Shown here: positions 57,645 through 64,000 of the stretch, in pieces | Position numbering within the stretch: the stretch's first letter is position 1 | Layout: every line of letters starts with the position of its first letter | Source of the DNA: Pseudomonadota bacterium | GTDB taxonomy: Bacteria > Pseudomonadota > Alphaproteobacteria > Sphingomonadales > Sphingomonadaceae | NCBI GenBank assembly: GCA_023400405.1 | Contig: JAEXFD010000025.1 | Span: 1 to 64,000, forward strand | Length of the DNA: 64,000 nucleotides | Direction of reading: 5' to 3' | Translations under genes and position numbers: made by a program | Notes under the pieces: model-generated | What the model was told of the DNA's origin: nothing | The model's database searches: none | Seen by the model: only the letters and a program-made list of their open reading frames with translations

Positions 57645-58799
57645 ATGAAGCCCTCCGACCTCCGCGTCGCCCTGTTCAGCGGCAACTACAACTACGTCCG
57701 CGACGGCGCCAACCAGGCGCTCAACCTGCTCGTCGGCTATCTGCTCGAGCAAGGCGTCAAGGTTCGCGTCTATTCGCCGACCACCGAAACGCCGGCCTTT
57801 CCGCCCGTCGGCGATCTGGTCAGCGTCCCCGCGCTGCCGATGCCGGGCGGCCGCGACGAGTATAAGCTCGCCAAGGGGATCAAGACCGTCCTGCCCGATC
57901 TCGAAGCGTTCGCGCCCAATGTGGTGCACGTCTCGGCACCGGAGATCCTCTGCCACCGCGCGGTCACCTGGGCGCGACGGCACAACATCCCCTCGGTCGC
58001 GTCGGTGCATACCCGGTTCGAAACCTATCCCGGCTATTACGGCATCGGCTTCATCACCCCGCTGCTGATCTGGACGCTGACGCGCTTCTACAACCGCAAC
58101 GATATCGTCATGCCGACCGGGCGCGGCATGGAGGAGCTGCTGCGGAGCTGGGGCGTTGATCGACCGATGCGGACCTGGTCGCGCGGCGTGAACCATGATC
58201 GGTTCAATCCGTCGCGCCGCAGCCTCGAATGGCGTCGTTCGCTGGGCATCGCCGACGACGAGGTGGCGGTCAGCTTCCTCGGCCGGCTCGTGCTCGAAAA
58301 GGGGCTCGACATCTTCGCCGACGTGGTGACCGAACTTCAGCGGCGCGGGGTCAAGCATCGCGTGCTGGTGATCGGCAAGGGCCCGGCGCGCGACTGGTTC
58401 GCCGAGCGCGTGCCCGATGCCGTGTTCGCCGGCTTCCAGGCGGGCGACGATCTCGGCCGCGCCGTCGCCTCGATGGACGTGTTCTTCAATCCCTCGATCA
58501 CCGAAAGCTTCGGCAACGTCACCCTCGAGGCGATGGCGGCAGGCGTGCCGGTCGTCGCCGCGCGTGCAGTGGGGCCTGTGGGGATGGTCGAGGAAGGCGT
58601 CACCGGCATCCTCGTCGATCCGGGCAAGGGCGCGGTCGATCGCTATGCCGATGCCGTGCAGTTCTATTGCCAGGATGACGCGGCTCGCCGCGCCGCGGGC
58701 GAGGCAGGCCACCGCGTCGCGGCCACTTATCAGTGGGACGCGATCAACCAGAAAGTGCTGGACGCCTATCTCGAGGCGGTCGCGATGCGAAAGGCCTGA
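57645..58799 (+). CDS. GT4-family glycosyltransferase
   Basis: 384 residues with a GT-B fold. The N-terminal domain has VALFSGNYNYVRDGANQAL near 8, with VVHVSAPEILCHRAVTWARR near 93, VASVHTRFETYPGYY near 116 and the lipid-facing RFYNRNDIVMPTGRG near 147. The C-terminal donor domain shows FLGRLVLEKGLDIF near 205 and the EX7E motif ESFGNVTLE near 284. It is closest in look to MgtA/PimB-like mannosyl or glucosyl transferases acting on membrane lipids. In sphingomonads, lipid glycosylation (glycosphingolipids) is a reasonable guess only. Confidence 0.85.
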   Translation: MKPSDLRVALFSGNYNYVRDGANQALNLLVGYLLEQGVKVRVYSPTTETPAFPPVGDLVSVPALPMPGGRDEYKLAKGIKTVLPDLEAFAPNVVHVSAPEILCHRAVTWARRHNIPSVASVHTRFETYPGYYGIGFITPLLIWTLTRFYNRNDIVMPTGRGMEELLRSWGVDRPMRTWSRGVNHDRFNPSRRSLEWRRSLGIADDEVAVSFLGRLVLEKGLDIFADVVTELQRRGVKHRVLVIGKGPARDWFAERVPDAVFAGFQAGDDLGRAVASMDVFFNPSITESFGNVTLEAMAAGVPVVAARAVGPVGMVEEGVTGILVDPGKGAVDRYADAVQFYCQDDAARRAAGEAGHRVAATYQWDAINQKVLDAYLEAVAMRKA

Positions 58800-58814
58800 A
58801 CGCGCCGGCGGGCG

Positions 58815-59138
58815 CTACTTCCAGTCGTAACGCAGCTCTCCTTCTCGAAAGGCGAAGCGGTCGAGATGGCTCGCGACCACGCCCTTGAGCGACTCGAGCT
58901 GGGCATCGCTACTCGCGTCGATGCGTAGCGCCAGCCCGTCCTCGACGGCGTTGAAGGTCACCACCGCATCGCCGGGGAAACTGCCGGCGCGACCCTCCTT
59001 GGGGAAGATCACCGTGCCGTTTTCGGCCGTGAACTCCACCTGGAGATTGTGGCTCCAATGCTTGCAGAGCTGCTGGAGATAGCGGCTGGCATGGTCGGTC
59101 GGCACCAGCGCGGTCGAGGAAAGCGTCGCAATCGTCAT
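58815..59138 (-). CDS. DUF2218 family protein
   Basis: 107 residues. ALVPTDHASRYLQQLCKHWS near residues 10-29 and LALRIDASSDAQLESLKGVV near 69 are the DUF2218 pattern. The family often sits beside siderophore-interacting or ferric-reductase genes. It follows the PadR-type regulator gene by 73 nt on the same strand and is likely its regulated partner. Function unknown; a metal-homeostasis role is inferred from context. Confidence 0.85.
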   Translation of the reverse strand: MTIATLSSTALVPTDHASRYLQQLCKHWSHNLQVEFTAENGTVIFPKEGRAGSFPGDAVVTFNAVEDGLALRIDASSDAQLESLKGVVASHLDRFAFREGELRYDWK

Positions 59139-59211
59139 GGTCTTCTCCACCGAAGCCGGCGGCAGGGCAATACCCAGCCGCCGGCGAAGCACCTCTAGGC
59201 GCGGCATGCGC

Positions 59212-59823
59212 TCAAAGCCGCTCGATCTTGCGCGCGGCCTCGTCGAGGATCTCGGCGACGGCGTGCAGCGTGTCGGCTTCAACGCCTTCGTCGCTCAGCC
59301 GCTCCTGCAACACGGCGCGTAGATTGCCCATCGCGCGGCGGATCGGGCCACCGCTGGCGCGGGCGCGCTGACTGCCGAGCTCGGAAAGCCGCTCGAACAG
59401 CGCCTCGACCTGCTCGGCCCGCTCGGCGAGATGCGCGGTGCCTTCGGCCGTGATCGCGAACTGCTTCTTGGCGCCTTCGCTGCTCGTCTCCTGGATCAAC
59501 TCCATGTCGGCGAGCATGGTCAGCGTCGGGTAGACGACGCCGGGGCTCGGCGCATAGGCGCCCCCCGAACGCTCCTCGATCTCGCGGATCAGGTCATAGC
59601 CGTGGCGCGGCTGCTCCTCGATCAGCTTCAAGAGGATGAGGCGAAGCTCGGTGCCGTCGAACATGCGCCGGCGCCCGCCGCGCTCGCCATGGCCGTGCCG
59701 GCCGACGCTCCATTCCATTTCGAACGGGCCCCAGCGGCGAAAGCCGCCACGGGCGAAATCCATGCCGCGCGGACCGCACTGATCGTGATCGCGACGGTGA
59801 TGATGGTGATGATGATGTCGCAT
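59212..59823 (-). CDS. PadR-family regulator with native His-rich N-terminus (NfeR/YqjI-like)
   Basis: 203 residues. Seven consecutive His follow MR (residues 3-9), then further His and Cys residues to about 55. The PadR winged helix starts near residue 57: ELRLILLKLIEEQPRHGYDL, then YAPSPGVVYPTLTMLADMEL and KKQFAITAEGTAHL. This layout closely matches E. coli YqjI (NfeR), a nickel/iron-responsive repressor. AGGAGG lies 7 nt before ATG 59823, which fixes the start. The palindrome AAGATATATCTT at 59855-59866 is a likely self-operator. The poly-His is native, inside a conserved gene. Confidence 0.88.
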   Translation of the reverse strand: MRHHHHHHHRRDHDQCGPRGMDFARGGFRRWGPFEMEWSVGRHGHGERGGRRRMFDGTELRLILLKLIEEQPRHGYDLIREIEERSGGAYAPSPGVVYPTLTMLADMELIQETSSEGAKKQFAITAEGTAHLAERAEQVEALFERLSELGSQRARASGGPIRRAMGNLRAVLQERLSDEGVEADTLHAVAEILDEAARKIERL

Positions 59824-59854
59824 TGATACCTCCTGTACGACTCGTGATGCGCAC

Positions 59855-59866
59855 AAGATATATCTT
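59855..59866. promoter_or_regulatory. candidate PadR operator palindrome
   Basis: AAGATATATCTT, a perfect 12-bp palindrome, 32 nt upstream of the PadR ATG in an 80-nt AT-rich gap. Such a site fits autoregulation by a YqjI-like dimer. Sequence match to the E. coli operator is not claimed. Confidence 0.6.
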
Positions 59867-59903
59867 AGACGGTTTTACGCAAGCCCTCCGCTGCGCTTTT
59901 CGT

Positions 59904-61073
59904 TCAATGCGCCATCAGCATGTTCCGAATGCCGGTCTGGAAGAAGGGAAGCCGCGCCCCGAGCCGCAGCACCGCGTGGCGGGCGGTGCGCGCCATCGGG
60001 CTCTCGCGGGTGTAAAGCCCGACAAGCAGATTTGTGGCCGTGTAGATCGGCCAGGCGGCGGCGCGTTGGCGGCGTTCATAGGCGCGCAGCACGGCGTTGC
60101 GGCCCGGATCGCGCCCCTGCCGCGCCGCTTCGCGGATTCCGCCGGCGAGCAGCGCCGCCCCGCCCAGTCCCAGGTTGAAACCGTGCGCCGTCACCGGATG
60201 CATCCCCACCGCTGCGTCACCGATGAGCGCGGCGCGGGTGGCGGCGAAATGACGCGACCAGGTCGTCGCCAGCGGATAGACATGACGGCTGCCGACCACT
60301 TCCATTGCGCCGAGCAGTCCCTCGGAGCGCCGCGTCAGTTCCTCGCCCAGCGCCCGGTCGCTGAGCGCCGCCAGCCGCGCGATCAGGTCCTCCGGCAGCG
60401 TCAGCACTGCCGAGGAGGCATTGCCGAGCAGCGGCAGCAGCGCCAGCGTCTGGCGATAGCCGAACCATTCGGTGGCAACGGCATCATGCGGCTTGGCATG
60501 CTGCACCCGGCAGACGAGCATCGAGCGCCCGAGCCGGTTGATCTCCGCCGCGATGCCGAGCTGCGCTCGCACGCCCGAGAAGCGCGAATCCGCCGCCACC
60601 AGCAGCCGCCCGCGCAGCATCTGGCCGTTCGAGAGCACGACATGCGCCCCCTGCGCCTCGGCGCGCACCGCCTCGACGCCCACCCCGCAGACGATGCGCA
60701 GCTGCGCCTGGTCTTTCACCGTCTCGTAAAGCGCCTGGCGGATGCGATGGTTGGAGACGAGGAAGCCGAGCGGGCCGTCGCCACCCTCGGGCGGCAGGAA
60801 GTCGAGCCCGAACAGCGAGCGCCCGTTGCGCACCCGTGCTGCGCGCAGCGGCGCCACGTCCTCGCGCCCGAACCGCTCCCACGCCCCCAGCCGCTGCAGG
60901 ATCGCCGCCGAACCATGGGTCAGCGCGATCTCGCGCCCGTCATAGCGGGGCCTGGCGATCGCCTCCTCGCTCTGCCGCTCGACCAGCACGGTCTCCAGCC
61001 CGCAATCGTCGAGCGCCCGAGCGAAGGCGAGTCCGGCCGGACCGCCGCCGACGATGATCACGTCACACTGCAT
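59904..61073 (-). CDS. UbiH/UbiM-like FAD-dependent aromatic hydroxylase
   Basis: 389 residues. The FAD motif is IIVGGGPAGLAFARALDDCG (residues 6-25), the second is LLVAADSRFSGVR near 157, and GDAAVGMHPVTAHGFNLGLG near 286 is the class A monooxygenase signature. HPVTAHGFNLG is the form I associate with UbiM, which hydroxylates the ubiquinone ring. It could also be a related ring hydroxylase. The gene stands alone between the PadR promoter region and rarA. Start ATG 61073 precedes the FAD strand directly. Confidence 0.78.
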   Translation of the reverse strand: MQCDVIIVGGGPAGLAFARALDDCGLETVLVERQSEEAIARPRYDGREIALTHGSAAILQRLGAWERFGREDVAPLRAARVRNGRSLFGLDFLPPEGGDGPLGFLVSNHRIRQALYETVKDQAQLRIVCGVGVEAVRAEAQGAHVVLSNGQMLRGRLLVAADSRFSGVRAQLGIAAEINRLGRSMLVCRVQHAKPHDAVATEWFGYRQTLALLPLLGNASSAVLTLPEDLIARLAALSDRALGEELTRRSEGLLGAMEVVGSRHVYPLATTWSRHFAATRAALIGDAAVGMHPVTAHGFNLGLGGAALLAGGIREAARQGRDPGRNAVLRAYERRQRAAAWPIYTATNLLVGLYTRESPMARTARHAVLRLGARLPFFQTGIRNMLMAH

Positions 61074-61177
61074 CGCGCATCTCCTCGCCGTGATGCTGCC
61101 GCATCCTGCGCGCGAGCGAATTGGCGCAGATCAAAGCCGAGGATGCAAAGTGCGGGCGAGGCGACTATCTTGGTCGC

Positions 61178-62503
61178 ATGGCCGATCTCTTCGCCGCCCA
61201 GCCGGATTCAGAGCAGCACCCCCAGCCGATCGCCGAAGGCGGACCGCTCGCCGATCGGCTGCGCCCCCAGCGGCTCGAAGACGTCGTCGGCCAGGAGCAT
61301 CTCACCGGCCCCGAAGGCGCGATCGGCCGGATGGTCGCGGCGGGCAAGCTCAGCTCGATCATCCTGTGGGGACCGCCCGGCACCGGCAAGACGACGATCG
61401 CCCGGCTGCTCGCCGATGCGGTCGGCCTGCGATTCGTCGCGATCAGCGCGGTGTTCTCGGGCGTGGCCGATTTGAAGAAAGTGTTTGCCGAAGCGCGCGA
61501 ACATGCCCGGATCGGCCGCAAGACCCTGCTTTTCGTCGACGAGATCCATCGCTTCAATCGCGCCCAGCAGGATGGCTTCCTGCCCTATGTGGAGGACGGC
61601 ACGGTCACGCTGGTCGGCGCCACGACCGAAAACCCGAGCTTCGAGCTCAATGCCGCACTGCTCAGCCGCGCCCAGGTGCTGATCCTCCACCGGCTCGATC
61701 ACAAGGCGCTGTGCAAGCTGCTCGATCGCGCCGAAGCGCTGGAGGGCAGGCCCCTGCCCGTCACCCCGGAGGCGCGCGACGCCTTCGTCGCCAGCGCCGA
61801 TGGCGACGGCCGCTTCCTGCTCAACCAGGCCGAGACCTTGTTCTCGGTGACATTCGAGGCCCCGCTCGATCCCGCCGCGCTCGGCGATTTCCTCCAGCGC
61901 CGCGTCGCCGTCTACGACAAGGATCGCGAGGGGCATTACAACCTCATCTCGGCGCTTCACAAATCGATCCGCGGTTCTGACCCCGACGCCGCGCTCTATT
62001 ATCTCGCGCGGATGCTCACCGCCGGCGAGGAGCCGCTCTATGTGCTGCGCCGACTGACCCGCGCCGCGGTCGAGGATATCGGCCTCGCCGATCCCCAAGC
62101 GCTCACCCAATGCTTGGCGGCGAAAGACACTTATGAGTTCCTAGGGAGTCCGGAGGGCGAGCTGGCGATCGCCCAAGCGTGTCTCTATCTCGCCACCGCG
62201 CCCAAATCGAACGCCGCCTATGTTGCGCAGAAGGCGGCATGGCGTTCGGCGAAGGAAACCGGCTCGCTGATGCCGCCTCAGAACATCCTCAATGCGCCGA
62301 CGAAGCTCATGAAGCAGATCGGCTATGGCAAGGGCTATACCTACGACCACGACGCCGAGGGCGGCTTTTCGGGCGACAATTACTGGCCCGAGGAAATGAC
62401 GTCCCAGACCTTCTACACCCCCAGCGAGCGCGGCCATGAGAAGCGCGTCGCCGAGCGGATCGCCTGGTGGAACGAGATGCGCGAGCGGAAACGCGATGGA
62501 TGA
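61178..62503 (+). CDS. rarA: replication-associated recombination protein A
   Basis: 441-residue clamp-loader-like AAA+ ATPase (RarA/MgsA/WRNIP1 family). DRLRPQRLEDVVGQEHL is near 26, Walker A WGPPGTGKTT near 66, Walker B LLFVDEIHRFNRAQQDGFLP near 117, then ATTENPSFELN (sensor 1). The C-terminal tetramerisation and MgsA domain has SIRGSDPDAALYYLARML near 265. It works at stalled replication forks. Start ATG 61178; an in-frame GTG at 61121 adds unrelated residues. It overlaps the MmcQ-like gene by 8 nt. Confidence 0.95.
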   Translation: MADLFAAQPDSEQHPQPIAEGGPLADRLRPQRLEDVVGQEHLTGPEGAIGRMVAAGKLSSIILWGPPGTGKTTIARLLADAVGLRFVAISAVFSGVADLKKVFAEAREHARIGRKTLLFVDEIHRFNRAQQDGFLPYVEDGTVTLVGATTENPSFELNAALLSRAQVLILHRLDHKALCKLLDRAEALEGRPLPVTPEARDAFVASADGDGRFLLNQAETLFSVTFEAPLDPAALGDFLQRRVAVYDKDREGHYNLISALHKSIRGSDPDAALYYLARMLTAGEEPLYVLRRLTRAAVEDIGLADPQALTQCLAAKDTYEFLGSPEGELAIAQACLYLATAPKSNAAYVAQKAAWRSAKETGSLMPPQNILNAPTKLMKQIGYGKGYTYDHDAEGGFSGDNYWPEEMTSQTFYTPSERGHEKRVAERIAWWNEMRERKRDG

Positions 62504-62843
62504 CTGGCAAGATGCATGCCGGTTCGCCTGCACCCTGCCCGACGTCGTGATGGAAAGCTGGTGGGGCACGCTTTGTCCCAAGATCAACCGCAAGGGCCTG
62601 ATGTCCCCCGGCCGCGAGCCCGGCAGCTTCGCGCTGATGGTCAGCCAGGCGGAGAAGCCGCTGCTGCTCGAGACCGATCCGCAGACCTTCTGGCAGACCG
62701 ATCACTATGCCAACTACCCGATGCTGCTCGTCCGCTACGGCACGGCGAGCCGCGAGCGGATCGAACTCTACATCCGCCGCGCCTGGTGGGACCGCGCGAA
62801 GAAGCCGCAACGCATCGCCGCGGGGATGGAAGAACGGCCGTGA
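62496..62843 (+). CDS. MmcQ/YjbR family protein
   Basis: 115 residues. It opens MDDWQDACRFACTLPDVVME, has ETDPQTFWQTDHYANYPMLL in the middle and ELYIRRAWWDRAKKPQRIAA near the end, as in the MmcQ/YjbR double-stranded DNA-binding-like fold. Function not established. Translation is probably coupled to rarA by the 8-nt overlap. Confidence 0.88.
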   Translation: MDDWQDACRFACTLPDVVMESWWGTLCPKINRKGLMSPGREPGSFALMVSQAEKPLLLETDPQTFWQTDHYANYPMLLVRYGTASRERIELYIRRAWWDRAKKPQRIAAGMEERP

Positions 62844-62854
62844 GCATCTCTAAA

Positions 62855-63009
62855 TCCTCCCCGAACTCGTCTCGGGGAGGGGGACCATGCGAAGCATGGT
62901 GGTGGGGCCGCGCCGCAGGCGCCAACTGCGTCTCTCCACGCTTCACGTCAGCCCCTCCACCACCGCCTTCGGCGGCGGTCCCCCTCCCCGAGACAAGCTC
63001 GGGGAGGAT
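62855..63009. repeat. large inverted repeat in the MmcQ-like / downstream gene gap
   Basis: Left arm TCCTCCCCGAACTCGTCTCG and more (62855-62910) pairs with a right arm ending GAGACAAGCTCGGGGAGGAT (about 62951-63009). Each arm is about 55 nt and imperfect, with a central spacer. The element fills the gap and is large enough to form a cruciform or a long RNA hairpin. It is unrelated to the TGACG-type elements elsewhere. Confidence 0.75.
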
Positions 63010-63013
63010 CTAG

Positions 63014-63880
63014 GTGGTATCCCCCTTCACCCACTTCATCGCGATCGACTGGTCCGGCCAGGCCGTGGAGCGTCCCAAGGGCCTCGCCATCGCCCGCGCC
63101 GAGGCCGGCACCGCCGCGCCCGAGCTGATCGACCGCGCCTGGTCCCGCCAGGACATCCTCGATTTCCTCGCCGGCCTGGCCGAAAGCGGCACCCGCGCGC
63201 TGATCGGGCTCGATCTCTCCCCCGCCTTCCCCTTCGCGGACCAGGGCGCCTTCTTCCCGGGTTGGTCGGATTCCCCGCCCGATGGCCCGGCCCTATGGAA
63301 GCTGGTTGACGATCTTTCGGCCGATGATCCTCATCTCGCCGCCAACAGCTTCATCAACCACCCCGATGCACGCCGCCATTTCCGCCAGCGCGGCGATTGC
63401 GGCGACCTGTTCCCGCCGGGCCGCGGTCGATTCCGGGTATGCGAGCACGGCCAGGAGGCGATGCGGCTGTCACCCTACAGCTGCTTCAACCTGGTCGGCG
63501 CAAGCCAGGTCGGCAAGTCGAGCCTGACCGGCATGCGCGTGCTCCACCGGCTGCGCGGCAAGCTGCCGCTCTGGCCGTTCGATCCGCTGCCCGATCACGG
63601 CCCGGTGCTGGTCGAGATCTACACGTCGCTCGCCGCGAGGCTGGCGGGCATGCGCAAGGGCATTTCCAAGATCCGCGATGCCGAGACGCTGGACGCGATG
63701 CTCGCCGCCTTCGGCTCGGCCCCGCACGCGCCGCTCGCCCGCTATGACGATCACGCCACCGACGCGATGCTCAGCGCCGCCTGGCTGCGCGCCGCCGCCG
63801 GCCAGTCGGAACTCTGGTCCCCGGCGGGCCTGACGCCGGAGCTGGCCCGCACCGAAGGCTGGACCTTCGGCGTACCCTAG
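63014..63880 (+). CDS. conserved hypothetical protein, RNase H-like opening
   Basis: 288 residues from GTG 63014. The opening FIAIDWSGQAVERPKGLAIA and the pair RALIGLDLSPAFPF near 60 look like the first strands of an RNase H-fold (DUF429-like) protein, with Asp in IDWSG. SCFNLVGASQVGKSSLTGMR near 155 resembles a P-loop by chance or need (GASQVGKSS), and RYDDHATDAMLSAAWLRAAA near 254 has the C-terminal acidic pair expected for the fold. No established function; predicted nuclease is inference. Confidence 0.65.
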   Translation: MVSPFTHFIAIDWSGQAVERPKGLAIARAEAGTAAPELIDRAWSRQDILDFLAGLAESGTRALIGLDLSPAFPFADQGAFFPGWSDSPPDGPALWKLVDDLSADDPHLAANSFINHPDARRHFRQRGDCGDLFPPGRGRFRVCEHGQEAMRLSPYSCFNLVGASQVGKSSLTGMRVLHRLRGKLPLWPFDPLPDHGPVLVEIYTSLAARLAGMRKGISKIRDAETLDAMLAAFGSAPHAPLARYDDHATDAMLSAAWLRAAAGQSELWSPAGLTPELARTEGWTFGVP

Positions 63881-64000
63881 GCCGCTTCCGCCGCGATCTG
63901 GCGCAGCGCCTGTTCGAACGCCTCGGGCGGCTGGCCGCCGGAAATCAGGTAGCGATCGTCGATGACGATCGCCGGCACCGACTGGATACCACGGCTCTGC
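63877..64000 (-). CDS. DsbA-family oxidoreductase (FrnE-like), 3' part only
   Basis: Only the last about 40 codons lie in the window: QSRGIQSVPAIVIDDRYLIS followed by GGQPPEAFEQALRQIAAEAA and a stop that overlaps the convergent gene by 3 nt. The cis-Pro motif SVPAIVID and the GGQPPE segment identify the FrnE/2-hydroxychromene-carboxylate-isomerase-like DsbA group. The active-site CxxC or equivalent lies outside the window. Confidence 0.85.
   Translation of the reverse strand, partial: QSRGIQSVPAIVIDDRYLISGGQPPEAFEQALRQIAAEAA

Noticed and set aside
59796..59823. Run of His codons that looks like an engineered His-tag
   Set aside because: It is the native N-terminus of a YqjI-like PadR regulator, with further His and Cys residues after it and a natural ribosome-binding site and promoter.

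Overview
The window is high-GC chromosomal DNA (about two thirds G+C by eye) with densely packed genes. Protein content points to an alphaproteobacterium of the sphingomonad group (Sphingomonas or a near relative). The signs are ilvB-ilvN-ilvC next to miaA and serB, a grxC/comF/DUF1178 cluster beside an NDUFAF5-like methyltransferase, a long-form leuA, a TonB-dependent receptor, M1 peptidase and BLUF genes, Flp pilins, and many small palindromic intergenic repeats. Most of it is core chromosome. Genus assignment is inference from gene content only.

Layout. 0.2-4.3 kb: ruvX, a cation/proton antiporter, then pyrB with a dihydroorotase-like partner that lacks metal ligands. 4.4-8.1 kb: a leftward ParA / ribbon-helix-helix / TPR-SPOR operon, facing a rightward Sel1-SPOR protein. 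8.1-15 kb: MipA-type porin, a YdjM-like membrane protein, serB, miaA, ilvB-ilvN-ilvC. 15-23 kb: YceI, a TMEM175 channel, a TonB-dependent receptor, folE-folM-folB, and leuA preceded by a probable leucine attenuator with an 18-residue leader peptide. 23-29.6 kb: BLUF photoreceptor, lipoproteins, SWIB protein, a Myb-like mini-protein, a frameshifted gene, DUF3147, a BaiN-type flavoprotein, a DbpA-like helicase and YaiI.

29.6-34.7 kb is the most unusual stretch. A two-gene unit encodes a DegT-type aminotransferase fused to a two-dinucleotide-binding flavoprotein, plus a GT2 glycosyltransferase. It is followed by a lower-GC two-gene cassette (DUF6978-like and DUF1828-like) that ends at the 3' side of tRNA-Arg(CCT). 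34.7-43.8 kb: DUF1178, grxC, comF, a methyltransferase, mutT, two Flp pilins, accA, xerD with a large exported protein and a mini membrane protein, aroK-aroB. 43.9-57 kb: hybrid sensor kinase, M1 aminopeptidase, small-molecule methyltransferase, DUF423, dgkA, KefB/C-like antiporter, NifU-like scaffold, cvpA, lipocalin, radA and a NatAB-like ABC exporter. 57-64 kb: YdeI-like protein, DUF2945, GT4 glycosyltransferase, an NfeR/YqjI-like His-rich PadR regulator with DUF2218, a UbiM-like hydroxylase, rarA, MmcQ-like protein, an unrecognised conserved protein and the end of a DsbA-family gene.

Several operons are built with 1-8 nt stop/start overlaps, which suggests translational coupling: parA-RHH, fol genes, aroK-aroB, helicase-yaiI, the aminotransferase fusion and GT2, the antiporter-dgkA-NifU set, and the ABC pair. 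In contrast, the pyrB-pyrC and ilvB-N-C junctions are held apart by paired palindromic repeats. I saw no CRISPR array, prophage, insertion sequence or rRNA.
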